From: CAZTAR01 sp043813895
GTDB lineage: Bacteria > Planctomycetota > Phycisphaerae > UBA1845 > UTPLA1
Assembly: GCA_043813895.1 (NCBI GenBank)
Contig: JBDRKQ010000067.1
Coordinates: 1-40,018, forward strand
DNA length: 40,018 nucleotides
Direction: 5' to 3'
A program made the position numbers and the translations under genes. Positions within the stretch are counted from its first letter, which is position 1; the number at the start of each line of letters is the position of its first letter. Under the pieces are notes generated by a model. That model was not told the origin of the DNA and ran no database searches. It saw only the letters and a program-made list of their open reading frames with translations. Shown piece after piece: positions 9,833 through 17,786 of the stretch.

Positions 9833-10218
9833 GCGCCCGTAGCTCAGCAGGATAGAGCATCGGATTTCTAATCCGACGGTCCCAGGTTCGAATCCTGGCG
9901 GGCGCGTTATCGTCACCTGTCGCATCACGTCGCACAACGTCGCATCCGACCTTTATTTGCAGGGTTTTTCGCGCATCGGCCGTGCGTGTCGCGTCGTCCC
10001 GTCCAACGCACGGGTCCGCATCGTTTCGCACCACTTCGCGCCTTAACTGTCGGGGAATTTGGCGACACCCTGTCGGGCTGTCTGCGCGGGCGTTGTCGGT
10101 TCCCGTCGCCCGCATTCTCTGTCGCTCGGGCAGGTCCGCCCGTCAGGCCGGGCAAGCCATCTAGGGCTCCCACTAGATCGTGGACGCCGAGCTTGGCGTA
10201 GGTGTGCATGGTCGCGAC
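9819..10218 (-). pseudogene. Relic of a tyrosine integrase C-terminus at tRNA-Arg
   Basis: Between the HDOD gene and tRNA-Arg the minus strand encodes VATMHTYAKLGVHDLVGALD. This matches the end of integrase catalytic domains: compare TMNTYTDPRLLDVAGALD in the intact integrase of this window. The Tyr of HTY would be the nucleophile. After a frameshift near 10120-10140 a second frame continues through QIPRQLRREVVRNDA to NAPARIRTWDRRIRNPMLYP, the last part being antisense of the tRNA, and stops at 9819. The earlier catalytic boxes are absent, so this is the debris of an integrated element whose body is lost. The adjacent HDOD gene may have lost its own 3' end in the same event. Confidence 0.72.
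9833..9906 (+). tRNA. tRNA-Arg (anticodon TCT)
   Basis: Complete cloverleaf. The seven-pair acceptor stem GCGCCCG/CGGGCGC is perfect, with discriminator G. The D-arm is GCTC...GAGC. The anticodon stem TCGGA/TCCGA holds the loop TTTCTAA, which gives anticodon TCT. The T-arm CCAGG-TTCGAAT-CCTGG is canonical. No CCA is encoded. The antisense strand of this gene is read by the integrase relic that follows, which marks it as an integration target. Confidence 0.97.
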
Positions 10219-10262
10219 TCTACTGCAGACCGACTGCGGGGTCTGGTAGGCGCGTGCGCCGC

Positions 10263-11171
10263 TCATACCGAACGTGAGCTTAGCTCGTCCCATGGCATGA
10301 CGTTTCGGGTCGCCACGCCGAGAATGAACCCCATAGCTGGCCACTCGTCCGTGATCGAGTCAAACACGCTAGGAAAGACGTCAGGTCGGATGCCCAGCCG
10401 ATGGGCGTGGTTGCTCGTGGCCGTCAGGGATTCTTGCCTAATTCTTGACTGCGTGAGAATGAGCGCCACCTGTCCGGCCAAATGGAGCGTGCGGGCAAGC
10501 CAGTGCTGAGGGGAGCCAGGGTCGAGTTTTCCCAGATTGGGGGCGTCCTGGAAGCGTGCCGCTGCACACAGCGCGTCGGGCAGGTGCCAGTCTGTCATCA
10601 TTTCCGCGGCGAGCTCGTTGTGGTCGATGTCGTACAGTCTGCGCTCGATTGGCAGGAGCGCTGCTGGGTCATCGCTTGCGGCAGTTTGCAGGACGTCGGT
10701 GTAGGAATCGGGATGCACTGTGGCAAACGCGAGACGCCCGATCTGACCAAGCAGTCCACCGGTGAAGGCTTCGTCCGGCGCGAAGGTACGCAGTTGGTGG
10801 GCGATGCGCCGTGCCGCTGTTGCCCTCGCGATGGACTCCGCCCAGAACGCCTGGTAGTCAAACGCCTTGCAAGGCCCATGTCCGTGTTGGCCGACCAGCG
10901 AGAAACCGACCGCGATAGACTTGACGGTGTTCAGGCCAAGAAGCGTGACCGCCTCAGAGATGGAGGCGATTTTCCCAGACAGGCCGGCGAGCGGGGAATT
11001 GACGAACTGGAGAAGACGGGAGGCCGTCGCGGGGTCCTGCTTGATGAGGTTTGCGATCTCTTGGACCGTCGTATCTTCATCTTTGGCGAGGCGGAGGATT
11101 TCCAATGCGATGCCCACAGGCGATGGCAAGCGGCTGCTCGCCTTGATCGCGGAATAGACCGGATTCTCCAT
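10263..11171 (-). CDS. HDOD domain protein
   Basis: 302 residues. The HDOD domain is an output-less relative of HD phosphohydrolases found in bacterial signalling. Visible segments: LPSPVGIALEILRLAKDEDTTVQEIANLI, QDPATASRLLQFVNSP, ISEAVTLLGLNTVKSIAVGFSL, then the helix pair with FAPDEAFTGGLLGQIGRLAFA, and LYDIDHNELAAEMMTDWHLPDALCAAA. The start is supported by GGAGG about 10 nt upstream. Many planctomycete HDOD proteins continue into a receiver or GGDEF domain. Here the frame ends just after ATRNVMPWDEL, where relic integrase DNA begins, so a C-terminal truncation is possible. Confidence 0.88.
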   Translation of the reverse strand: MENPVYSAIKASSRLPSPVGIALEILRLAKDEDTTVQEIANLIKQDPATASRLLQFVNSPLAGLSGKIASISEAVTLLGLNTVKSIAVGFSLVGQHGHGPCKAFDYQAFWAESIARATAARRIAHQLRTFAPDEAFTGGLLGQIGRLAFATVHPDSYTDVLQTAASDDPAALLPIERRLYDIDHNELAAEMMTDWHLPDALCAAARFQDAPNLGKLDPGSPQHWLARTLHLAGQVALILTQSRIRQESLTATSNHAHRLGIRPDVFPSVFDSITDEWPAMGFILGVATRNVMPWDELSSRSV

Positions 11172-11923
11172 CCCTGACTACCTCCGGTTTTTGACCTTGT
11201 CCGCGGACCTGAATTGAGTCCGAGTGGAGTTCGATGGTGTAACTCGTCGTCCGACGTTTCTACCCGCAGTGCTCCATTTGCCGGACTTCGGGTCATCATC
11301 CTACCGCATGAGGCCTCTCGATCCAAGCGGAAATGGCGGATGGGGCGTCATCGCGACTTCCCATGTTTTCTTTCTGTCCTTTTGATCTCACCACGCCCAA
11401 GAATGGGGTGTTTACCCGATGTTGAAATGGGGGGCAGTCAGGGTACCCTGGCATGAATCCTATGCCCTACTCCGGTATGACCGGGCGAGCCGAGTTCTTC
11501 CTCCCGCTGATCCAGCGGGACAGGGAAAGAGATCGATCGGCCTCGCCCGGTTTCATCGTTCTCTCGATGTCACTGCCGCCCGTGATCCCGACTTCTACTC
11601 GAAGTTCAATGAACGAGCGTGAGTCAACGATAGCTTCAGCCAAGACCGCAGGCGAGAAACTGGGATGTTTACGCCATAGAAGCCGCGAATGCCCGGATGC
11701 TATGCTGTGGTCGGTCGGCATGTGGGTGGAGGGGGCTTTGTGTCCGACTTGAAGGCCGGGGGCATCGGAAGTCCCCTGTTGTTGGTTGAGGGTGGAACCA
11801 GGAACTCAGTTGCTCTCGGCCTTCTCCATTTCGTCAGTGACAAGTCCAAAATCGTGAAGACGTGAAGATCGTGGACGTGGAATAAGAGGGGGCCTGCGTC
11901 TGGCGATGAAGTCGCCTCATTAG
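11172..11923. other. Long region with no supportable gene
   Basis: About 750 bp upstream of the HDOD gene. Open frames at 11453-11752 (+) and 11467-11721 (-) overlap each other; neither has a ribosome site or a recognisable domain. A GGGTACCC palindrome sits at 11441 but lacks the partner element of the motif at 12079. The stretch next to the HsdR relic suggests decayed accessory DNA. Confidence 0.4.
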
Positions 11924-12055
11924 AATCCTCTTGGCCAGATCGATCAACTTCTGGAAGATCTGGGCCGTCTCAATGACTCGATTCTCGTACTTGCGGAGGG
12001 CAGCTTCGAGCAGCTCCTTGAAGGAGCGACCCTCTCCTCCCGATCTGCTCATCAC
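11924..12055 (-). pseudogene. Fragment of type I restriction enzyme R subunit (HsdR C-terminal region)
   Basis: About 40 codons reading GRSFKELLEAALRKYENR then VIETAQIFQKLIDLAK match the C-terminal helical region of HsdR proteins, whose usual form is LxxAxxxYxNRAxExAQVIEELIxLAKE. After LAK the frame loses similarity, and no helicase or nuclease part is present. It is a small relic of a lost restriction-modification system. There is no hsdM or hsdS nearby. Confidence 0.6.
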
Positions 12056-12078
12056 CGCGCGAAATCTCAGAAAAACCG

Positions 12079-12105
12079 GGAAGAAGATTGCGGCGGCCGG
12101 GTACT
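12079..12105 (+). promoter_or_regulatory. Putative ECF-type promoter (copy 1 of 3)
   Basis: GGAAGAA, 13 bases, then GGGTACT, 61 bases before the small lipoprotein start at 12166. The same two blocks with identical 13-base spacing occur at 17688 and 19019. The GGAA upstream block is like the -35 of many ECF-dependent promoters; GGGTAC would be the -10. Confidence 0.6.
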
Positions 12106-12165
12106 CCCTACAACGAACGACACAGGGTCGTTCGGAAATGCAACGCCTTGACGAGGAGTACTCAG

Positions 12166-12351
12166 ATGAACACGTTGAAGAAGATGAGCAAGTCGGGACT
12201 GGTCAAGTCGGTCTTCTGTCTGCTCGGCCTGTTCGCCGTCGCTGCGGCCAGCACGGGTTGTGACGACAGGCCCCCCCAGACCCAGACGCAGAGTTCGGAG
12301 TATCAGTACTATTGGATTGACCCGGTGACCGGCAACATCTGGTTTTTTTAA
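12166..12351 (+). CDS. Tiny lipoprotein (61 aa)
   Basis: The start is ATG at 12166, preceded by GAGGAG. It has a basic N-terminus (MNTLKKMSKSG), a hydrophobic core and the lipobox ASTGC, so the mature part is only about 31 residues: Asp-Asp, a Gln/Thr run, then SSEYQYYWIDPVTGNIWFF with an aromatic end. The layout (K-rich leader, ..GCDD.., short Tyr/Gly/Trp tail) repeats in the 69-aa lipoprotein at 19102, and the two share the upstream GGAAGA/GGGTAC motif. A strong hairpin follows at 12421. Function is unknown; a short surface peptide or envelope-stress reporter is speculation. Confidence 0.78.
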   Translation: MNTLKKMSKSGLVKSVFCLLGLFAVAAASTGCDDRPPQTQTQSSEYQYYWIDPVTGNIWFF

Positions 12352-12420
12352 GCCGCCCAACATGCCAGGCGGCACACCGGGTCAAACCGAAGGAAAGACA
12401 AGCCCGCGAAACAAAGTCTT

Positions 12421-12468
12421 GCAGGTCGGGTCCTGCCCACCCCCCGAAGTGGACGGAACCCGACCTGC
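12421..12468. terminator. Hairpin terminator after tiny lipoprotein
   Basis: GCAGGTCGGGT at 12421-12431 pairs perfectly with ACCCGACCTGC at 12458-12468 (11 bp, 26-base loop). It lies 70 bp past the stop codon at 12351. No long T run follows, so rho-independence is uncertain. Confidence 0.55.
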
Positions 12469-12674
12469 GCGTTGTTGATAGGGCAACCTCCCTTCAGAGA
12501 TTCCATCCGGCTTCCATCCGAGCAGGATGACTGGACTCGTTTACGGGGTGCAAGAAGCCTCCCCTCCTGCCAGCCGGTCGGTCCCGTGTTACGACCTTTT
12601 GCTCCATGTTGCCCAGAGACGCGCCCGCTGGTTTGCCGCCAAGTACACATACAGCCGCGCGGGCGTGTCTGCGT

Positions 12675-13025
12675 CTATGTTCCACGCTTCCATGCTGCCA
12701 AGGGTAAAATCGGGAATATGGCGGGAAAGTTCAGCCGACGAAAGCGGGCGTGCGGGGGCACGAAACCGACCGGACGCGACCGTGCTGACTCCGGCCGGCC
12801 TGTTGTGTCGCCGCCGGGTGAATCGGCATCGTCGTCCAGCCTGAACGTGCCCTTCAAGTCACGGACGTGTCGCACGAGGTCCTCGTGCTCGGCAACAATC
12901 GCCGCGTCGCGCTTCGCGCATGACCCACATGACGCCAGATGCTTGCGCACACGCCCCACCTTGCCGTCGTCCATCTCGCCGGCGTGGTAACGATCCAGAT
13001 CGAAATCGCTCGGACAAACACTCAC
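12675..13025 (-). pseudogene. Truncated tandem copy of the zinc-finger kinase N-terminus
   Basis: From a GTG four bases after the stop of the kinase gene, 116 codons begin VSVCPSDFDLDRYHAGEMDD and keep the zinc-binding H-x3-C-x2-C. This is the same N-terminal domain as the kinase at 13030-16566. The DNA from about 12788 to 13009 is nearly identical to 16322-16548. Similarity stops just after the DSPGG linker; what follows, ending LPLAAWKRGT, is not kinase. So the kinase gene was once followed by a second, similar gene of which only the anti-sigma-like domain remains. It might still be translated, by coupling to the kinase, as a stand-alone zinc-finger domain. Confidence 0.75.
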
Positions 13026-13029
13026 CGAG

Positions 13030-16000
13030 TCATTCTCCACCTGGCGCTGGTTGCGAGGCTGTTGGTTTCGTTGTGGCATGAGCCCGCTTGTTTCGATCTG
13101 TCTCGCGATTGGTCCCTTCCGCATTGTCATCCGGCGTGGAAGTAGGTTGTGAAGTCCATGGCATCCTCGCCCGCCACTGAGCCGCCTTCTCGGGCTTGCC
13201 CCACGTCTCATACAACTCAACTAGCGACTGGCGGACTTTGGTTGTTCTGTCGTGATTCTCACCGAAGCTGCGCAGGAGGGCATCGTGGCCTGCGAGGAGG
13301 CGTGCCTCGGCCGCACTGAGCTCCTTAGTCTGCACCAAACACTTGCCGTAGGCGGACAAGAAGATGCCGATGTAGCGATGCTCGGCGCCGAGCGTCTCCT
13401 CGGCGGCGTCGACGAGCTCGGCGAGCAGCACTGCGGCCTCGTCCTGCCGTCCGGAATCTCGCAACAACGTCGCCAGGTTGAGCAACGAGATCAGTGTATG
13501 GCGGTTCTTCCTGCCGAGCGTTCGGGTCTCAAGTTCCAGTACCTCGCGATAGAGGTGTTCGGCCTCTTCGACTTTTCCACGATCCTTCAGTAGCAAGGCA
13601 AGATCATTCATTGATTGGAGAGTATCGGCATGCTCCGGGCCAAGTGTGCGAAGGCGCGCATCCGTCACGCGACGGGCCAGCGTTTCCGCTTCCTGGTACT
13701 CTTCCAGATCATGGAGAATGCCTGCAAGCCTGCTCATCGCGTTGAGGGTATCAACGTGCTCCGGCCCCAAGCTGCGCGATCGCGCTTCGATCAACTCCCG
13801 GCACGTTGTTTTCGCATCGGCGAACTTCCTCTGCTGGGTGAGCACGGACACTAACCAAGCCATCGCATTGATCGTATCTTCATGATCCGTACCCAGTGTG
13901 CTGCGCCTCGATTCCAGCAGCCGACGGAACGCCGCTTCCGCCTCAGCGAGTTTTCCCTGGTCCAGGCAGACTTTGCCCAGCCAATAGGTGGCGGACTGTT
14001 GTTCTGCACTGAGTTGGTCGACCGGCGTGCCCGCGTCCCCCACGAGAGTGCGAAGGAGTGCCTCTGCTTCTGGCAACTGACCCTGTTCACGGAGAAACAC
14101 ACTCCACGAGGTCTTCACCGTTACCGTGCTCGGATGGTCGGCTCCGAGCGCCTCTTCGAATCCTCGGGCCGCTGCTTCCCACGCGCGGCCGGCTTCCTCG
14201 AATGCTCCGCGGTCTTCCAAGAGGAGCGCAAGGTTGTTGAGCGTTCTGAGCGTCTCCATATGGCCCTTCGGCAGCACGCGCCGTTGGATGTCCAGTGTGG
14301 CGCGGAAGAGAGATTCCGCCTCGTCGAGTCGGCCCAGCGCGTGGTAGATCAGAGCGAGGTTGGATGAAGCGGCGAGCGTATTGAGATGATCGCTTCCCAG
14401 TGTTTCCCGGTAGGACTCGACGACTTCGTTGAACAGGTGCTCGGCTTCAACGAGGTCTTTCTCCCGGTACTCCAGGGTGGCCAGGTTGTTCAGGACGCCG
14501 ATGGTATCCGGATGCAGTTTGCCCAGGCTCCGGCGACAGGATGCCAAGCACTCCCTCAGCAATAGTCTGGCTTCGGTTGCGTTGCCTTGTTCGTTCAAGA
14601 CTTGGCCGAGGTTGTTCATCGCCAGCAGGGTGTCTCTGTGCTGCGAGCCACGTGAGCGGCGGAGACCTTCAAGACACTCGCGGAAGATATGCTCGGCGTC
14701 TGGGAGGTTGCCTCGCAGAAAGGCGGCTGTTCCCCAGTCGTTGAGTGACGTCAGCGTGTCCGGATGTTCCTCTCCAAAAACGCGGCGTTTGACTTCGAGC
14801 ACATCACGACAGGCCTGCTCAGCCTCTTGGAGTTCACCCTTTGAAATCAGCAGCCGGGCCCAATCCTGCCGCGACTGCAGCGTGTCGACATGCTCAAGCC
14901 CGAGGGACGCCCCCCGCAATTCGAGAGCGCGGCTGAGGTGGTCCTCCGCCTTGTCCAGGATACTCAAGCCGTGATAGGTGGTGCCGAGAGCTGCCCGAAT
15001 GCCCGCCTCGACTTCCACGTGCTCGGTAAATGCCCCCGGCAGCTTCTTTGCGGCATCATCGAGAAGGTCGACAACGCTGGCATCAGAGGGAACGCCGCCG
15101 CTGGCATTGGTGAATGGATCGGCGGCCCTCAACATGTCGGTGAGGAATAGATTGATAAGTCGTGTGGTGCCCGCTGCACGCTCTGCTTCAGCCCGAGCCC
15201 GTGAGGCGGCTTCGCCTCGGCGCGAGGCGACTACGGCCATTGTGGTCGTCCCGACGATTCCCAGGACCAGCGTCAGGCCGACAACCGCGCTTGCGACAAC
15301 ACCGATCCGGTGGCGACGAACGAACTTCCTCGCGCGATACATCATGCTCGGCGGGCTCGCCAAGACAGGCTCGTGGTTCAGGTGCCGCTCGATGTCCGCT
15401 GCCATTTCTGACGCCGAGCTGTACCTCCGCGTGCGGTCCTTCTCCATCGCCCGCATCGTGATCCAGTCGAGGTCGCCGCGGAGTTGTGAAATCAGCGACG
15501 GGGGATCGGTGTGTCGGTTGTGGGCGACCGTGATTGACTCGCCGCCCAGGCTGCTCAGCCGCGTGCTCGGCTTGGGCGGATCGTCCTCCCGGATGATCCG
15601 CTGGATCTCGGCGTAGCCCGCGCGACGCATGCATTTCGGATCGAACGGCAACGTGCCGGCCAACAGCCCGTAGAGCAGCACGCCGAGTGAATAGATATCC
15701 GTGCGCGTGTCGACGTTCAGCCCGGTCATCTCCGCCTGCTCGGGGCTCATATACTCCGGTGTGCCAATGAGCTGGCCCTGCTCGGTGAATAGCGTCTGCT
15801 CCGTGAGTGGCCGACTGATCGCCTTGGCCACGCCGAAGTCAATCACCATTGGCACCGGGCGATTGTCCCGGACGCTGACGAGTACGTTCGAGGGTTTGAT
15901 GTCGCGGTGGATGATCCCTTTCTGGTGGGCGTGCTGAACCGCCACGCAAACCTGGATGAACAAGCCCAGCCGCTCCGCGGTGCCGAGGAGGTGACGGTCG

Positions 16001-16566
16001 CAGTAGTCCGTGATCGCCACGCCAGGCACGTGCTCCATGGCGAAGTACGGCAGACCCTGCTCCGTCGCGCCGGCATCGAAGACCTTCGCAACGTTCGGGT
16101 GGTCCATCATCGCCAGGGCCTGCCGCTCGGCCTCGAACCGTGCGACGACGCGTTTTGTGTCCATGCCCGGCTTGAGAATCTTCAGGGCGACGTGCCGCCG
16201 GATCGGCTTCACCTGCTCAGCCAGATAGACGACGCCGAATCCACCCTCACCAAGAACCTCGAGCAGCCGGTAGGGGCCGATGCTTTGGCCGATTAGCTCT
16301 TCACCTGCGGAGACGCGCCCCGGCTGACTCCGGCCGGCCTGTTGTGAACCGCCGCCCGGCGAACAGGCATCGTCGTCCAACCCGAACGTGCCCTTCAAGT
16401 CACGGACGTGTCGAACGAGGTCCTCGTGCTCGGAGACAATCGCCGCGTCGCGCTTCGCGCACGACTCACATGACGCCAGATGCTCGCGCACACGCCCCGC
16501 CTCGCCGTCGTCCATCTCGCCGGCGTGGTAGCGGTGCAGATCGGAGTCGTCTGGGCAGTTGTTCAT
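13030..16566 (-). CDS. Zinc-finger / Ser-Thr kinase / TPR receptor protein
   Basis: 1178 residues. Order: a zf-HC2/anti-sigma-like finger (H29-x3-C33-x2-C36), an acidic linker, a Hanks kinase, one membrane helix at about 422-447, then about 700 residues of TPR of the kinesin-light-chain type (repeated LGxxHxDTLxxxxxLAxLLxxxG). The kinase has GEGGFG at 106-111, Lys129, HRDIKPSN at 220-227, DFG at 243-245 and GTPEYMSPEQ at 268-276, so it should be active. The ATG at 16566 begins the finger domain; an upstream in-frame start at 16686 would add repeat DNA. An ECF sigma gene lies just upstream in the same direction. In planctomycetes such sigma-kinase pairs are known, with the finger domain thought to hold the sigma factor. 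Confidence 0.95.
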   Translation of the reverse strand: MNNCPDDSDLHRYHAGEMDDGEAGRVREHLASCESCAKRDAAIVSEHEDLVRHVRDLKGTFGLDDDACSPGGGSQQAGRSQPGRVSAGEELIGQSIGPYRLLEVLGEGGFGVVYLAEQVKPIRRHVALKILKPGMDTKRVVARFEAERQALAMMDHPNVAKVFDAGATEQGLPYFAMEHVPGVAITDYCDRHLLGTAERLGLFIQVCVAVQHAHQKGIIHRDIKPSNVLVSVRDNRPVPMVIDFGVAKAISRPLTEQTLFTEQGQLIGTPEYMSPEQAEMTGLNVDTRTDIYSLGVLLYGLLAGTLPFDPKCMRRAGYAEIQRIIREDDPPKPSTRLSSLGGESITVAHNRHTDPPSLISQLRGDLDWITMRAMEKDRTRRYSSASEMAADIERHLNHEPVLASPPSMMYRARKFVRRHRIGVVASAVVGLTLVLGIVGTTTMAVVASRRGEAASRARAEAERAAGTTRLINLFLTDMLRAADPFTNASGGVPSDASVVDLLDDAAKKLPGAFTEHVEVEAGIRAALGTTYHGLSILDKAEDHLSRALELRGASLGLEHVDTLQSRQDWARLLISKGELQEAEQACRDVLEVKRRVFGEEHPDTLTSLNDWGTAAFLRGNLPDAEHIFRECLEGLRRSRGSQHRDTLLAMNNLGQVLNEQGNATEARLLLRECLASCRRSLGKLHPDTIGVLNNLATLEYREKDLVEAEHLFNEVVESYRETLGSDHLNTLAASSNLALIYHALGRLDEAESLFRATLDIQRRVLPKGHMETLRTLNNLALLLEDRGAFEEAGRAWEAAARGFEEALGADHPSTVTVKTSWSVFLREQGQLPEAEALLRTLVGDAGTPVDQLSAEQQSATYWLGKVCLDQGKLAEAEAAFRRLLESRRSTLGTDHEDTINAMAWLVSVLTQQRKFADAKTTCRELIEARSRSLGPEHVDTLNAMSRLAGILHDLEEYQEAETLARRVTDARLRTLGPEHADTLQSMNDLALLLKDRGKVEEAEHLYREVLELETRTLGRKNRHTLISLLNLATLLRDSGRQDEAAVLLAELVDAAEETLGAEHRYIGIFLSAYGKCLVQTKELSAAEARLLAGHDALLRSFGENHDRTTKVRQSLVELYETWGKPEKAAQWRARMPWTSQPTSTPDDNAEGTNRETDRNKRAHATTKPTASQPAPGGE

Positions 16567-16621
16567 GGTCACGCCAGAGAAGCTAGTGCCGTTTCCATTG
16601 CAGAGGGGTTTCGCGCCGCGC

Positions 16622-16702
16622 GTAGCGTCGGCCCCCCGTGGCCGACGTATGCGACGAGCAATCGTTCTGCATTCCCCGTCGGCCACGGGGGGCCGACGCT
16701 AC
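16622..16702. repeat. Perfect 25-bp inverted repeat (REP/MITE-like)
   Basis: 16622-16646 and 16678-16702 are exact reverse complements (25 bp each) around a 31-base loop. The arms have the sense GTAGCGTCGGCC.../...GGCCGACGCTAC. It lies between the sigma gene and the kinase gene. A second, different repeat (Cgctcgcttgcgctcggggctcg) follows at about 16743. The structure could work as an attenuator between the two genes or be a dispersed planctomycete repeat. Confidence 0.85.
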
Positions 16703-16804
16703 AGCTTGACCCTCGCTTTCGCTTCGGGCTGGTAGGGTCGGACCCGCTCGCTTGCGCTCGGGGCTCGGATTGTCGTCCGACACGGGGGTGGAACGCTGTG
16801 CCGC

Positions 16805-17380
16805 TTAGCCCGTGCCTTCCAAGAGCTCCTTCATCTTCTCGCTGAGCTTCTGCGTCAATCGCCATTTGATTTTGTACAACCGGTTCGCGGTGATCCCCAG
16901 TTCCTCGCAGACCTTCTCCACCGGCTGCTCCTCGATCACGTAGCAGGAGAACGCCCGAAACGTCGCGTCTTCGACCTCCTCGCGGATCATTAGCAGACAG
17001 TGCTTGAGATGCTCGTCCATCCACAGCTTGTCGAACAGCTCCTCGGGCGACTGCTCGCATTGCTGACCCCGGCGGAAGTCCTGAGACTCGGCGAGCTGCT
17101 CGTGCCGATCGCGCGCGAGGTTTCGAATCCGGTTGTTCACCATCGTCCGCAACCAGCCCTTGAAGCGGCCCTTTCGCGGGTCGTATTCGAAACTGTTGAT
17201 GTGGCTGTTGACAGCGACCATGCACTGCTGGACCACGTCCTCCGCCTGCGCGTGGTCCAACCCGCGAGACACCGAGAACCGGTAGAGCATCGGCCGGTAG
17301 ATCGCGTCGAACATCCGCCACGCTTCCGTATCGTGGCGGTCCTTGATCCGCACCAACAGGCTTGCCCGTGTCGTCTCCAT
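16805..17380 (-). CDS. ECF RNA polymerase sigma factor paired with kinase
   Basis: 191 residues. Region 2: AWRMFDAIYRPMLYRFSVSRGLDHAQAEDVVQQC through GRFKGWLRTMVNNRIRNL. Region 4: AFSCYVIEEQPVEKVCEELGITANRLYKIKWRLTQKL. It starts METTRASLLVRIKD, typical of planctomycete ECF factors located next to Ser/Thr kinases. The kinase gene follows after about 240 bp containing the 25-bp inverted repeat. The kinase's zinc-finger domain is the likely anti-sigma partner (inference from gene order). A candidate regulon is the set of three genes with the GGAAGA/GGGTAC motif. The sigma gene's own upstream region shows no copy of that motif. Confidence 0.93.
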   Translation of the reverse strand: METTRASLLVRIKDRHDTEAWRMFDAIYRPMLYRFSVSRGLDHAQAEDVVQQCMVAVNSHINSFEYDPRKGRFKGWLRTMVNNRIRNLARDRHEQLAESQDFRRGQQCEQSPEELFDKLWMDEHLKHCLLMIREEVEDATFRAFSCYVIEEQPVEKVCEELGITANRLYKIKWRLTQKLSEKMKELLEGTG

Positions 17381-17687
17381 GGTTTGAGGCCCATATAGCG
17401 GACAGCATCATATCACGTCTCCTTCCTCGTCGCACCACAAGCCGACCTTCCTGGGCGGTGATATCCGTGTGGATGCCCCTTAAGCCGCCTGGGCGAGATC
17501 GGCCGGTTTTCTTGCGGTTTCCGCTGACTAATGTCGGGCCGCCATCCGTCCGGTCCTCTTCGTCAGTACACATGAACTCGCCGGATCTTCCGCCTTGGGT
17601 GGCACGGCATTGCCCTGCGACAAGTGGGAGCGCAGCCCCGGACCTCGGCCGTGGGCTCTTTCCATATAAGAAAAACGGAGTTGCGGC
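17381..17687. other. Divergent intergenic region
   Basis: The region runs from the leftward sigma gene to the rightward caspase-like gene, about 400 bp in all including the promoter-like motif at 17688. A second open frame here, on the plus strand, has no support. Upstream signals for both genes should lie in it. Confidence 0.4.
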
Positions 17688-17714
17688 GGAAGAACCTTCT
17701 CCCTGTCGGGTACC
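17688..17714 (+). promoter_or_regulatory. Putative ECF-type promoter (copy 2 of 3)
   Basis: GGAAGAA, 13 bases, GGGTACC, 73 bases before the start of the caspase-like gene. A TAGTGA follows six bases after GGTACC, as it does in copy 3. The spacing is the same as at 12079 and 19019. Confidence 0.6.
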
Positions 17715-17786
17715 CCGGGTAGTGACATCCCACACGCGGGAAAACAGAGACAACCTCGCACACAAAGCACACACAGGAGAACTGAC

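Noticed and set aside
11441..11446. Fourth copy of the GGGTAC promoter motif
   Set aside because: GGGTAC is present but no GGAAGA stands at the fixed distance, and no gene follows.
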